Source: Apostichopus parvimensis (lineage: Eukaryota; Echinodermata; Holothuroidea; Aspidochirotida; Stichopodidae). From it: 20,717 nucleotides of DNA. Location of the stretch: the NCBI GenBank assembly GCA_000934455.1, contig KN886337.1:77943-98659 (forward strand), read 5' to 3'. This document shows positions 9,061-18,167 of this stretch, one piece after another. The position numbers and the translations under genes were made by a program. Numbering within the stretch: the stretch's first letter is position 1; every line of letters starts with the position of its first letter. The notes under the pieces were generated by a model. It made no database searches. It saw only the letters and a list, made by a program, of their open reading frames with translations, and was not told the DNA's origin.

Positions 9061-10254
9061 TTTGGGCCTTTACACAGTAAACCAACACGAAAATCAACAC
9101 ATGCAGTTTTCAGTATTGAAATTGGTATTTTCTTTGTTCTATTAGGATGAGTGTTAGTTATTTGAAGCAGAGAGATAGCATAGAAAGTTTCAACATCCTA
9201 CTTGAATTTTGAAATTTTGGTCCATTGGAATCCTATGGGAAAAATAACGGGCGAACATTGACATACACCAGAAATATATAACGGTTGTAACACATTGACA
9301 TACATCACATGGCAGGCAATTTTTCATAAAGTTTAAAACATATATAGTCTTGGACATTTTCCTATGATGGCATATAGTCATACCTGCCACACAACCAAAC
9401 GAGAGCAATAGGTGATGCACATCAGGCTTAGTAGCGCATGAAATAGGTAACAGTCGAACAGTATGTCAATGTGTTACAACCGTTATAAATGTACCACAAA
9501 AAATTGCGAAACTCAAAAAGTATACAGTGCATGTAGTTCCTTTTGTGTATACAGATTCCTACCATGAAATAGTTTATAAAAACCATGGAAACTTCATTTG
9601 ATGATGCACATGGGGGTATAGTGGTACGTTTGAAAAAGATTGACATACACATGAGTTACATTTTTGTATGTCAAACTTCTTAAAATTTGCCACCTGTGCC
9701 CCATGTGCACCAAAAAATGATGTTTTCAGTGTTTATATAAACCACTACTGGCTAAGATTCTGAGTGCAGTAACATGGATCATATACATTTCAAATCTTTT
9801 GAGTTATGCCATTTTTTAACGTAAATTTATAACGGTTGTAACATTTTTTACATGTTCGCCCGTTATCTATTTCATGCTGTACTGAGCGTGATATATACAT
9901 CATATGTTACTCTAATTTGGTTGTGAGTTAGACATGACTGTATGCCATCATAGGAAAAGGTCAAAGACTAAGTATGTTTCAAACTTTATGAAAAATTGCC
10001 ATCTATGTGATGTATGTCAATGTTTTGCAACCGTTGTATTTTCTTGCCGTATGTCAATGTTCAACCGTTATTTTCCTATAGGATTCTAATGGGCCATTTT
10101 TTCAAAATTCAAGTAGGAAGTTGAAACTTTTTACTCTAGCTCTTTGCTTCAAATGAGTAATATTGAACATTACAGAACATTGGAAATATCAATTTTAGGG
10201 GTGGAAAACCTCTATGTTATCATTTCGTGTTGGTTTACTGTGTATTTGCCCATT
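9061..10254. repeat. 1.2-kb foldback element: two long inverted arms around a short loop
   Basis: The left arm (from 9061, including CACAGTAAACCAACACGAAA at 9073) is the imperfect reverse complement of the right arm (ending with TTTCGTGTTGGTTTACTGTG at 10242). The match continues inward to TGACATAC (9641-9648) and GTATGTCA (9666-9673), leaving a loop of about 17 nt. Matched landmarks sum to the same value (9259+10056 and 9296+10019 both give 19315), so few net indels separate the arms. TA dinucleotides lie symmetrically outside at 9071-9072/10243-10244 and at 9059-9060/10255-10256. This is compatible with a Tc1/mariner-type TA duplication, but the true ends are unresolved because weaker inverted similarity continues to about 8999 and 10298. 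No transposase is encoded. Confidence 0.88.
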
Positions 10255-10304
10255 TATAAAAATCAATTTTGCACAATTTTGATGCAATGTTCCACTCTCC
10301 ATAA

Positions 10305-12856
10305 AGTTGAAAGTTGAATGTAATTGTAACATGGGTCAATGTACTATTTAAGGTTCCCATGTAAGTTTATCACACAATGTGCTTTAACCTTCAAGCGTAG
10401 TTCTTCTCGATCTCCAAACAGAATTATCTGTGTTTTTGATTCGTAGGATTGTCGTTAGCTATTCCGAAGATATTTCTCAGTTTGAAAAGCCCCCACTTTC
10501 CTTAGCAATGAGTTGTGATCCAGAAAGTGGGTCGACAAGTTTAATGGGTGGGTCATGAACCCATAGAGGGAAGCAGACACTACTATCATTTTCTGAGTTT
10601 TGTTGTCCTTCATTGTGAGTGATCTACTTATTCCAATTTCATAATTATCTTATAATCTTTTTCAATGAGAATCATGGATTACTTTCATCATAGTTTCTTG
10701 GCTTTTAAGAGTAGTTGTCATAATTCATTGACTGCACAGCAATTATCTTACCCTATCTTGCGTGATTATTTTGACAAGAAGTGTTGAGTAGTTGAGTTTA
10801 CTGTATATAATCATATCTATGTGTGCTTCATAAAGGTTACTGAAACCCAACCATCAATTTAATCTTATATCATACAGATTTTGGTAATGAATGCCCGCCC
10901 CCAACCCCCCTCCCAAAGATACGGCTAAGAAAAATCTTGCTCCATTTGGAAGATAGTTCAAAAATAAACTGTCAGGTGGCTGCCACTTTGTCAATGACTT
11001 GATGTCATAGTGCCACTAGGAGGTGAACTCTCTTATACAGTAAATGTGAGAAACTTTGTTGCCTTAGCAACAATATTTGCAAATTCAACCAATACAAATG
11101 TAGTAATAAAAAAAACCATATCCTCAAACACTAGTGGATTTTTTCTTAAATCTCATTTTCAGACTTGCTCAAGTCTCCATTCTAGTCAGGCATGTATCCA
11201 AGGGCCGTGGGGGTGTGTACACCAATCCCTCCCCTCCCCTTACCCTTTTTCAAATCCACAAAAAACAATGATAGCTTAAAGCACAGCATTGCATACAGAC
11301 CTAATAAAAAGACCTACCTTATAGCCTAAATATGCCCGAAATGCCCAGATCCCCCCTCCATGGGAGTTGACTTCAACTACCCCATGGCCAAACCCTTCCT
11401 CTAGAATATTATGCATCTGCCCCTGCCACATCCCAAAAAGAGTCAAATTATCCTTGGTTCTTTGGTAAATATTGCTCATCATCATACTACATAGATTAGC
11501 TAGTGTAATCGGGTTTGCTTCTACTTAATACAGTTGTTTCATTTTGTATTATATCGTTTCATTTTGTAGTGTGGTACTGTACGGTATCTAGTTTCTATAA
11601 TCTGTATTGTTATATTTTGCTCTCTGTGTGTTACACATATAGTTAATAGCCACCACTAACCTTTCATTATCTAAAGATATTCTCTTCTGAGGTATTCATG
11701 GTACTCTTGTGCAATTTGTTGCGATGTAAGTTATGAACAATTAAATTATTAGATATTATAATTACAGCGTTGTTTGTTGTGTCTTTGGATTCGTTCGTCA
11801 ATTGTCCAGTTGATAGAATTTATTCACATGAAGAAACATGCAAATAGACCATTACTCAGAGTCACAGTTGGGGAGAGGGATTTTAGCAGGGGTGGTTCTT
11901 ACCTTCTACCTTGTTACCTTTGCATTAGGTTGCACAATGCAACCTCAATTTTGCCCTCTCAATAAGCACTGTTTCAGACGCAGTCTCTGTAGAGCTGGCA
12001 GAGAAGGGTAAAGTGGGGTGGGAAGGGTAATGGGACATGTGTCTTTGATTTGATTTGAAACGAACCGCAAACGCACCTCAAAACTTTGCGACAAGATAGA
12101 CGCTCTGTGTGTTCTGCACCATAAAATTCCAGTATTGGAAATGTGTTTTAGCACAACCTTAACTTTTAATTAAATTTTTTTCTTTTAACTTTTCAACAAG
12201 GGGCCACTTTTCAATTAGCAAATGGTAATGTTGTCCTTACAAAAGATGGTAAAGGAGTTCTATACATCAACAAAAGGGGCCCCTTCAGGTTACTATCTCA
12301 CTTTTCATAAACTCAATAATCTACAGAAGACTAATGAGATGCAATCATCGAAACTTGAAGCTGATTTTAGACAAACTAAAATATACATGTAGCGTGATTA
12401 AAGGACAAGTATAATAAGCAACCTGTATTTATGATATTGTAAACAAAGGATGGGAAGTACAAACTACAGTTTTTAAAGGAAGTTATTCCGCTTCCAAAAT
12501 TTACTGTACGTGGTAGGCCTTACGAGGAAAATTCCCGTACATGGTAACCGTCAAATTTGTTACTCTCGGTGAATGTGGAGGGGCAACGTGGAGTTAGACG
12601 AATGACGATCTGGGAATGACGGTACAAGATTGGCAAACACTGTACCATTCATAGGTGCCTTATTGTTAGTGAGAAAGTTGGGGTGTGTATGTGAAGGAAG
12701 GGAAGAAGGGGGGACTTTGAAGATTATACTTGATAGCTATGAGCTGTTGTTTGGCTGTTAACTATTCCTACATTTAAGAGCCAAGCCTGTCTCTGAATAC
12801 GGAATGAATTTTGACCAAAAGCCTGCACAACATTGGAAAAAGTGAATGCAATATTG
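10305..12856. other. Intergenic region between the foldback and the phi0-like gene
   Basis: No complete gene is supported. The stretch holds C-rich tracts near 10890-10915 and 11200-11410 that look like dispersed-repeat remnants (for example CCCCCAACCCCCCTCCC). It also has a short coding-like fragment at 12203-12309 and a purine-rich tract near 12670-12718. No terminal repeats or target duplications could be paired. Confidence 0.45.
12203..12309 (+). pseudogene. Short coding-like fragment of unknown family
   Basis: A pyrimidine-rich tract ending CAACAAG at 12200 is followed by a frame reading ATFQLANGNVVL, then TKDGKGVLYINKRGPF, to a TAA at 12307-12309. The composition looks protein-like. 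A similar string (ILYLNKKGPTFQV) can be read in the NCS1 3' UTR at about 8911-8950, and the DNA is similar there too. No start codon or neighbouring exon is visible. It may be a decayed gene or repeat fragment, or chance. Confidence 0.25.
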
Positions 12857-12866
12857 TTTATTTATT
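12857..12866 (-). terminator. Overlapping poly(A) signals for the phi0-like gene
   Basis: On the minus strand AATAAATAAA (two overlapping AATAAA) lies about 100 nt past the stop codon at 12969-12971, a normal distance for a short 3' UTR. Confidence 0.6.
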
Positions 12867-12968
12867 ACTAATTATTCTTCCCATGCATGGTAGTTTAGCA
12901 ATCGACAGATTAAATTTGGAATTAAGTTCTGGATATTGGTAAGTTGTTGGCTAAAAGCATAGGTCCAT

Positions 12969-15199
12969 CTACTTTGACACCGAGGCTCGTCGGATGCGAT
13001 TGCTCCTTCGCTGAGCCCGGAAGGCATTCTTGGCTGCTGGAGCTGAGACACTCTTCCTGCGGGCTGCTGGTTTAGCCTGAAAGAGAAAAAAAATTATGTC
13101 AGTACGGTTTGTGTTCAATGGTGAAATCGTCTGTGAATCAAGCATTCAACAAAAATATGCGAATTTATTACGCTCAGTCACGGTGGTCGAAACAAAGTTG
13201 TGGTGAGGGGTTGTGGTATACAGCAGAGACCTACACACTACGAAAGGAGTCGGACTGCAGTTTATCTACCGCAAGAGTCCATTTCCTTTAAAAATTAAAA
13301 TATTTATCTCAAGTTACACTTGGAACTTTTGATCGGATGGAAGTGAAATTACACGGTAGGATGTGTATGTAATATATATACATTATTTCATGTATTTTAC
13401 AGTACTTGTTTTCAGAATGATACTAAAAAACAACAAAAAGAACTTGATATTTTAATAGCACGACGAGAGAGTAATCGTATATAAGCTTGCCTTGGACCAC
13501 AAAAAGTAACCTCTGACCCCCTAATCCACTCACATTGTAACTGAAGTTACTTATATCGAGGGTTTCCACATAAATATAGACGGGGAGAAAAAGCATATGG
13601 GCTGTTTTTTGTTATGTACGAATTAAATATTTAGTGGATCTTTGTCTGTTTTTCTATTTTAGTTTTCATAGTATGTTTACCTTCTTTGCACTCTTTGGAC
13701 GGCGGTTTGCTGCTCTGCGCTTCGGTGCAGCGGCCTTCTTTACCGCTGGAACTGCACGCTTAGCAGCGCTTCGCCTCCTGTACATGAAGAAAAGTCGTAT
13801 AGCTACATTCAGCATCGGTAACAAGCAAATGTAAGTCGTTCATGGTGGCTATCAACAATTTCAAGAATTAAACTTTTAAGAAACGCATTTTCTTCCTGCT
13901 TTGATTTTGTTGGTCTGTCAGTCTGTTCGTTGTTGCAGTTTTTTTTTTGCGAGATTAAGTGATGTTTATTCATGCATGCTGCTCAAAGAACAAGAAGTTT
14001 TGATACGGTACATCTTAATCACAAAACATCGTAGGATTAACGTCAAAACAATAAAAGCTAAAGTGATTAGCCTATACTATGCGATGGTTTGTTGTGTCAT
14101 TTTTCATGATCTCCTTACGAGAATACACTGTTGTGGCCTTTGCCAGCTCTTCGGGATAGAAAAGATATTTGGAGGAGGTGGGGGACAGCGGAAAGTCCTC
14201 GATGAGTTCAGAGCCCACATGTGTCTAAATACATTTGCATGTTGACTCGAGAATGCCTTAACAGCCCTAGGCCAACATTAATGTCAATTTCGCATTCTAT
14301 ACCTATAGCACTCTGCTTAATATTTCAAGGCTACAAGTTAGAGGCATTTGAAAGGTGTGTGGGGGAGGGGGGGGGGGGGGAGCTGTGCGCCATTTTAATT
14401 TGGCGTCACACCATGCACACAAACTACACACAAACGAACAGCAACATATAAGAATGAAGATGTAAAAATGAACTTACCTTGCAGGTGCCTTGGCTGAAAA
14501 GAAAATGAAAAGAAAACCGAAATAAGTAAATATGCTTTAACATTCAATAGGCCTCGTCTTTCTGCAGCTTTTGTATTGTCATGGAAATCCAAAACGCAAT
14601 AAATATAACTTTATTACAGGAATAGTGACCCGCAAGTTTACATGTTAAGCTTGGATTTCAATTTGTACCTGCAGGCTTATACGTTTGCGTATTAATTTTT
14701 CCTAATAACTTACATATAGGCCTAATAGCCTATTCTAGTCAGGTAAGCTATCAATAAAATAGGCCTTAAATAGCTTAACACTGCTCTTCTCGATGTAAGC
14801 AGGAAGAGTGCTTTACAGATATCCAGTACAGTAAAATGTAGCATTAAATTGGCTTACGTTAACATTAAGAAAAAGTATTTTGGAAGTCATTAATTAGCAT
14901 ATATATAGGCCCAGTCTGACAATCTTCTTATCTATTGCCTTACTAGACTTTTGATATATGTGAATCGTCAACGATCTCCAAACATATTATTACATCGCAG
15001 CCGCCTGTGCTATCTTACGTTAAGCTTAGAATATACGTATACGTTGCAAGCCAGGCTAGACTTTGAAGAAAGTGGCGATCAATGTGCAGGGAAAACTGTT
15101 AAAAATATTTTAGTCTATATCGATAAATATAGACCGAATAGAGAAAAGAATCTGTATTCCTATCTTTTTACCCTTCTTTTGTCCTCGTCTGGCAACCAT
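12969..15199 (-). CDS. Sperm nuclear basic protein, phi0-like / H1 C-terminal-like; complete, four exons
   Basis: Read on the minus strand, exons are 15199-15172 (28 nt), 14493-14478 (16 nt), 13777-13681 (97 nt) and 13076-12969 (108 nt). All junctions are GT/AG with compatible phases, giving 249 nt and 82 residues. The product starts MVARRGQKK and ends IRRASVSK. By my count the 81 residues after Met contain 18 Arg, 14 Lys and 23 Ala, no Asp or Glu, and a single aromatic (Phe). Such Lys/Arg/Ala/Pro/Ser composition with no globular domain is that of the histone H1 C-terminal tail and of protamine-like sperm proteins. The best-known match in size and character is phi0 of the sea cucumber Holothuria tubulosa (78 residues). 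The protein would compact sperm chromatin by neutralising DNA. RRKS and RRAS are plausible basophilic kinase sites. Introns and a poly(A) signal separate it from replication-type H1 genes, which lack both. The phi0 assignment rests on composition, size and context, not an alignment. Confidence 0.85.
13077..13680 (-). other. Intron 3 of the phi0-like gene
   Basis: Minus-strand donor GTAAAC next to 13681, acceptor TTTCTCTTTCAG ending at 13077, phase 0. No feature recognised inside. Confidence 0.75.
13778..14477 (-). other. Intron 2 of the phi0-like gene, with a G/C homopolymer tract
   Basis: Minus-strand donor GTAAGT next to 14478, acceptor GTACAG before 13777. On the + strand 14361-14380 is almost pure G (one A), preceded by GTGTGT. 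The transcript would carry a C-run about 100 nt after the microexon donor; the other strand could form a G-quadruplex. Confidence 0.75.
14478..14493 (-). CDS. 16-nt microexon of the phi0-like gene
   Basis: Minus strand CCAAGGCACCTGCAAG, preceded by TTTTCAG and followed by GTAAGTTC. It enters in phase 1 and leaves in phase 2. Together with the split codons on either side it encodes Ala-Lys-Ala-Pro-Ala-Arg. Skipping it would shift the frame, since 16 is not a multiple of three. It is listed separately because automatic gene finders usually miss exons this short. Confidence 0.8.
14494..15171 (-). other. Intron 1 of the phi0-like gene
   Basis: Minus-strand donor GTAAAAAG next to 15172, acceptor CTTTTCAG before 14493, phase 1. 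It is notable for repeated AGGCCT-type palindromes (near 14550, 14717, 14760 and 14906) but has no coding content. Confidence 0.75.
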
Positions 15200-15273
15200 G
15201 ATTAGATTTCTAAATAAAATTTATCGAGTGACTCGGTAACAGATAGATCAACGTCCGTATTCTTTGTCAGCTG

Positions 15274-15279
15274 TATATA
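15274..15279 (-). promoter_or_regulatory. Candidate TATA box of the phi0-like gene
   Basis: On the minus strand TTTATATAC lies about 75-80 nt upstream of the ATG at 15199. A start about 30 nt downstream would give a leader of roughly 45 nt, typical of histone-like and sperm protein genes. Confidence 0.5.
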
Positions 15280-15344
15280 AACTAACTATACTTTAACGGT
15301 TTTTCAAAAATAAAAATGCTTTTATTTCAAATAACAATAACTAC

Positions 15345-15556
15345 GCAAGCGCCATGTTACTACGTCAAAAAATGTGCGCGTAAATGGTACAGTGCCTCTG
15401 ACGCGCGTAAATTCTCTCGCAGCATATCGCCAAGGCCGGGCCGACAAGAGAAATCTTTGGGCAGGCTAACTTTGTGCGCGTCATGCAATCGTGCGCGCGC
15501 CAACGCCGCAGTGTCTTTTTGTACTTCCAATGTGAATCATGTTGAATGACGTCACA
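15345..15556. promoter_or_regulatory. CpG-rich upstream region with NRF1-like motifs and a consensus CRE
   Basis: This stretch stands out from the AT-rich surroundings by many CpG and GCGC motifs (TGCGCGTAAATG, GACGCGCGTAAA, TGTGCGCGTCATGCA, GTGCGCGCGCCAACGCC). It also has a perfect CRE, TGACGTCA, at 15547-15554. It lies about 70-280 bp upstream of the candidate TATA box of the minus-strand phi0-like gene. CRE sites bound by CREM control many vertebrate spermatid genes; use of that route here is inference. Confidence 0.5.
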
Positions 15557-16559
15557 TATCATGTGTATTAACTATCTTTGACATATATAGTGGCAACGTA
15601 TACCAGCTTTAGTTGCCCTGACTTCGGAATTTCTCTCCGTTCGCGTAGGCCTATATCTACAGTCAAGATATCTTGATTGTGATATTACTTAACCTGTGTA
15701 CAGGTTTGAATATTTCAGCACGTCCGTAAATATATGATATGCCATGCATGGCCCAAAACCATTCAAGTGCTTGAACTCTTAGCGTTCTAGTTTGCGGTAC
15801 TTTAACTTTTTTGCTTCGGATATGGATGTTATTTGCAAATGTTGGTATTTAGATATTAAGTTTGCAACTGACTGTTTCAAACAAAATCCCATGAAATTAT
15901 ATAGTAAGCCAAAACTATGAGGGACACTAAGCTTTTATTACTAGATTTTCGCATATATAACAAAACATATATGAATACCTGACCTTCTCTAAAACTGATA
16001 TATATTTCTTATACGGAACAAGACTGTTTATTTTAAGCCGGCTGGATAGAAGGAGTGGGTGAAAGGTGGGTGGGCGAAGTTGTATGTTTTTCACAAGCAA
16101 CTCACTTTTGGTCTTATAATGTAACTGCATCATCTCCGTTGCTTTAGCTTTAAATTAAATAGAGTATCATTTCCAATGCTGCTATTTCTCTGTAGTATAT
16201 ATATAACATAACTGCTTCTTTCATCGGTTCACAATGCAATTATATAAACATATATACGTCCGGCATCTTCCACCTCACTGCAAGTTTAGGTCATCAAAAA
16301 TCTATTTGTATCTGGAAAAAAGTGTGTGATATCCAGCCTGTGGTATTAATTTGAGGACTTAACCAACTGCAACTTTTAAGATCCAAGTCTCGTTAAAATG
16401 ATATAAGCAATTGTGATCCGGACTTGATTTAAAGGAAATGACCAAATAGGAACGTATGTTGTGAGTATTGAGTTCTCCAAATATACAGTTACGCGTGCAA
16501 AGTATATCTTATAAGCAGACTTTTTCTTTCTTTCAAATATTCATCACTGCATGCAACAC
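15557..16559. other. Intergenic region, nothing recognised
   Basis: AT-rich sequence with several TATATA runs (for example near 16194-16205). No supported exon, RNA gene or transposon terminus. Confidence 0.5.
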
Positions 16560-16741
16560 ATATAGCCACGCCGGCGCACGATATCATTGGTGACTAGCTG
16601 GTGACGTACATAGCGGCATGCGCTATGCATACTTTTCATTGATACAACGTACGCGGCTAACAATATCGTTCCACGCGTTTATGGCGCGCTTCATCATGAT
16701 GCCACATTGTGACGGCATGGACAGTACTAACACGACAAATG
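16560..16741 (+). promoter_or_regulatory. CpG-containing segment, possible promoter or 5' exon of the downstream + strand gene
   Basis: CpG and GCGC motifs reappear here (CCACGCCGGCGCACG, GGCGCGCTTC), with GTGACGTAC at about 16601. A possible splice donor, ATG|GTATGT, follows at 16742. The next + strand acceptor used by a gene is at 18167, directly before its ATG, so an upstream untranslated exon is required somewhere. This is a candidate only. Confidence 0.25.
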
Positions 16742-16742
16742 G

Positions 16743-17349
16743 TATGTTTACTCCTGTACGTTATATACTGGGCGATTTTACTCACGTTCATGTACTATAT
16801 ACTTAAAAGCAAACGATATCCCAAGATCCGCATAAACCTATTAATTGAAGCAAAATACCTGGAAGAGGCAGTGACGAAGAGGGTTAGTGATTTGTTCTTT
16901 GGTTGTAAGATGCCTTCTTGCACAGTGAAAATGAATTCCGATTTCTAAATGCCCCTTCCGAAATACGAACGCTTGAAGTTGAACAAGGTGAAAATGGATC
17001 AAACAGCTCTGTGGGGTATCTTGGATACATAGTGACTGTAAAATGTTTTTGGGGGTTTTCTTCAAATGTTGCATCCTGTATTTGTATATCTTGCAGGTTA
17101 AACTGAGATCCATCACAATGTGAATTCTTCACATTATGGGCATATCCTAGTTTTAGCTTCACATTTTTGTAACAATATTCAACTATATATCAACATTTCG
17201 AAAGGAGTATATTCAATAGTAATTTCCTTACGATGCAATAAACAATATGTTTCTCGTCCATCAGTTTGAAATAGAATTTATCCCAATTGATTATTCTTTT
17301 GAATATCTCTTCGTCTGCCTTTACTTTATGTTGATTTATTTTAGCTTTG
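16743..17349. other. No gene recognised
   Basis: Several overlapping short frames exist on both strands between 16841 and 17162, but none has recognisable family features or convincing splice sites. The stretch is probably intronic or intergenic. Confidence 0.4.
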
Positions 17350-17708
17350 GTATTGACCAGTGGCGTAGGAAGGTACTTTTGAGTGGGGGGGGGGGGGCTG
17401 AAGACCGTGATGGCCGGCCTGGGGGAGGGGTCTTTTTTTGGAATTTTTTTGCATTTCCAGGTGGCCTCAGATGCAATTTGGTGCAATATAGCACACTTCA
17501 ACACCATTTTGTAAATAATTTTGCATTTTCACCTGGCCTTAGATGCAATTTGGTGCTCCAAATGAGATTTTTTTTCTCATTTGGAAATGAAAAAGGGGTT
17601 TTCTGACTTGCGGAGCGGGGGGCGGAATGATACTTCCGCCCCACCATATTTTTCACTGGGGGGCTGGCGCCCCCCAGCCCCACCGGTTCCTACGCCCTTG
17701 GTATTGAC
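17350..17708 (+). mobile_element. hAT-like miniature element, full-length copy (element 17358-17700)
   Basis: The 343-bp element starts CAGTGGCGTAGGAAGG and ends, read on the minus strand, CAAGGGCGTAGGAACC, so the termini are imperfect inverted repeats (13 of 16). It is flanked by a perfect 8-bp duplication, GTATTGAC, at 17350-17357 and 17701-17708, as expected for hAT. Inside are a run of 13 G (17385-17397), a GGCCGGCC palindrome and two related AGATGCAATTTGGTGC segments about 75 bp apart. Three strong hairpins lie in the right third (17558-17584, 17619-17642, 17656-17677). No transposase is encoded; the reading frames through it are fortuitous. Confidence 0.9.
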
Positions 17709-18167
17709 TCCTTGTGTATTGTTTTGCATATGATATTGATTAAATGGCTGCAACAATAAACAATAAAAAAAAACTATTGTTGATATTTCTTTTTCCAGAT
17801 ATAGCGTCATCGTAGACTATCTGATTATGATAGCAGAGAGGAACTGTTTTTTTTTGGTATAATAACTACTGCAATCAGTTGTAAGGGATGTTTCGATGGT
17901 AGGACAAACGACTAACAATACTCAACATTTCACACTATATGTTGAAAATGTCATTACAGCTGTTGTCCTATCTCTTTATAAATGTAAAAATGCATTCAAT
18001 TATATCTTCGCGATTAAATACATTATACCAGGATGTAATTTCACATAATAATGGAGGTGGTCTTCACCTATATCAGCCTAGATACGTTAGAGACAATTTT
18101 TCACAGCACATATTACGTTGTCTTTTAATTAACTGTTCTTTACTCTGCATGTTGGTTTCTTGTACAG
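17709..18167 (+). other. Non-coding stretch ending in a 3' splice site
   Basis: AT-rich sequence ending TTTCTTGTACAG (AG at 18166-18167). Likely the 5' intron of the Lys/Arg-rich gene. Confidence 0.5.

Noticed and set aside
11170-11480. Possible C-rich transposable element
   Set aside because: The style suggests a dispersed repeat, but no terminal inverted repeats, target duplication or tail could be paired, so it is only mentioned within the intergenic entry.
13634-13834. + strand frame rich in Ala and Arg (66 codons)
   Set aside because: It is the antisense shadow of exon 3 of the phi0-like gene; splice sites and phases fit only the minus strand.
16841-17162. Overlapping minus-strand frames of 91 and 92 codons and a + strand frame of 62
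   Set aside because: They share the same DNA in different frames, show no recognisable domain, and have no supporting splice sites. A fleeting resemblance of MPSCTVKMNSDF to a zinc-finger start did not continue.
17247-17810. Frames across the hAT-like element on both strands
   Set aside because: Produced by the low-complexity G/C tracts of a non-coding element; no transposase motifs.
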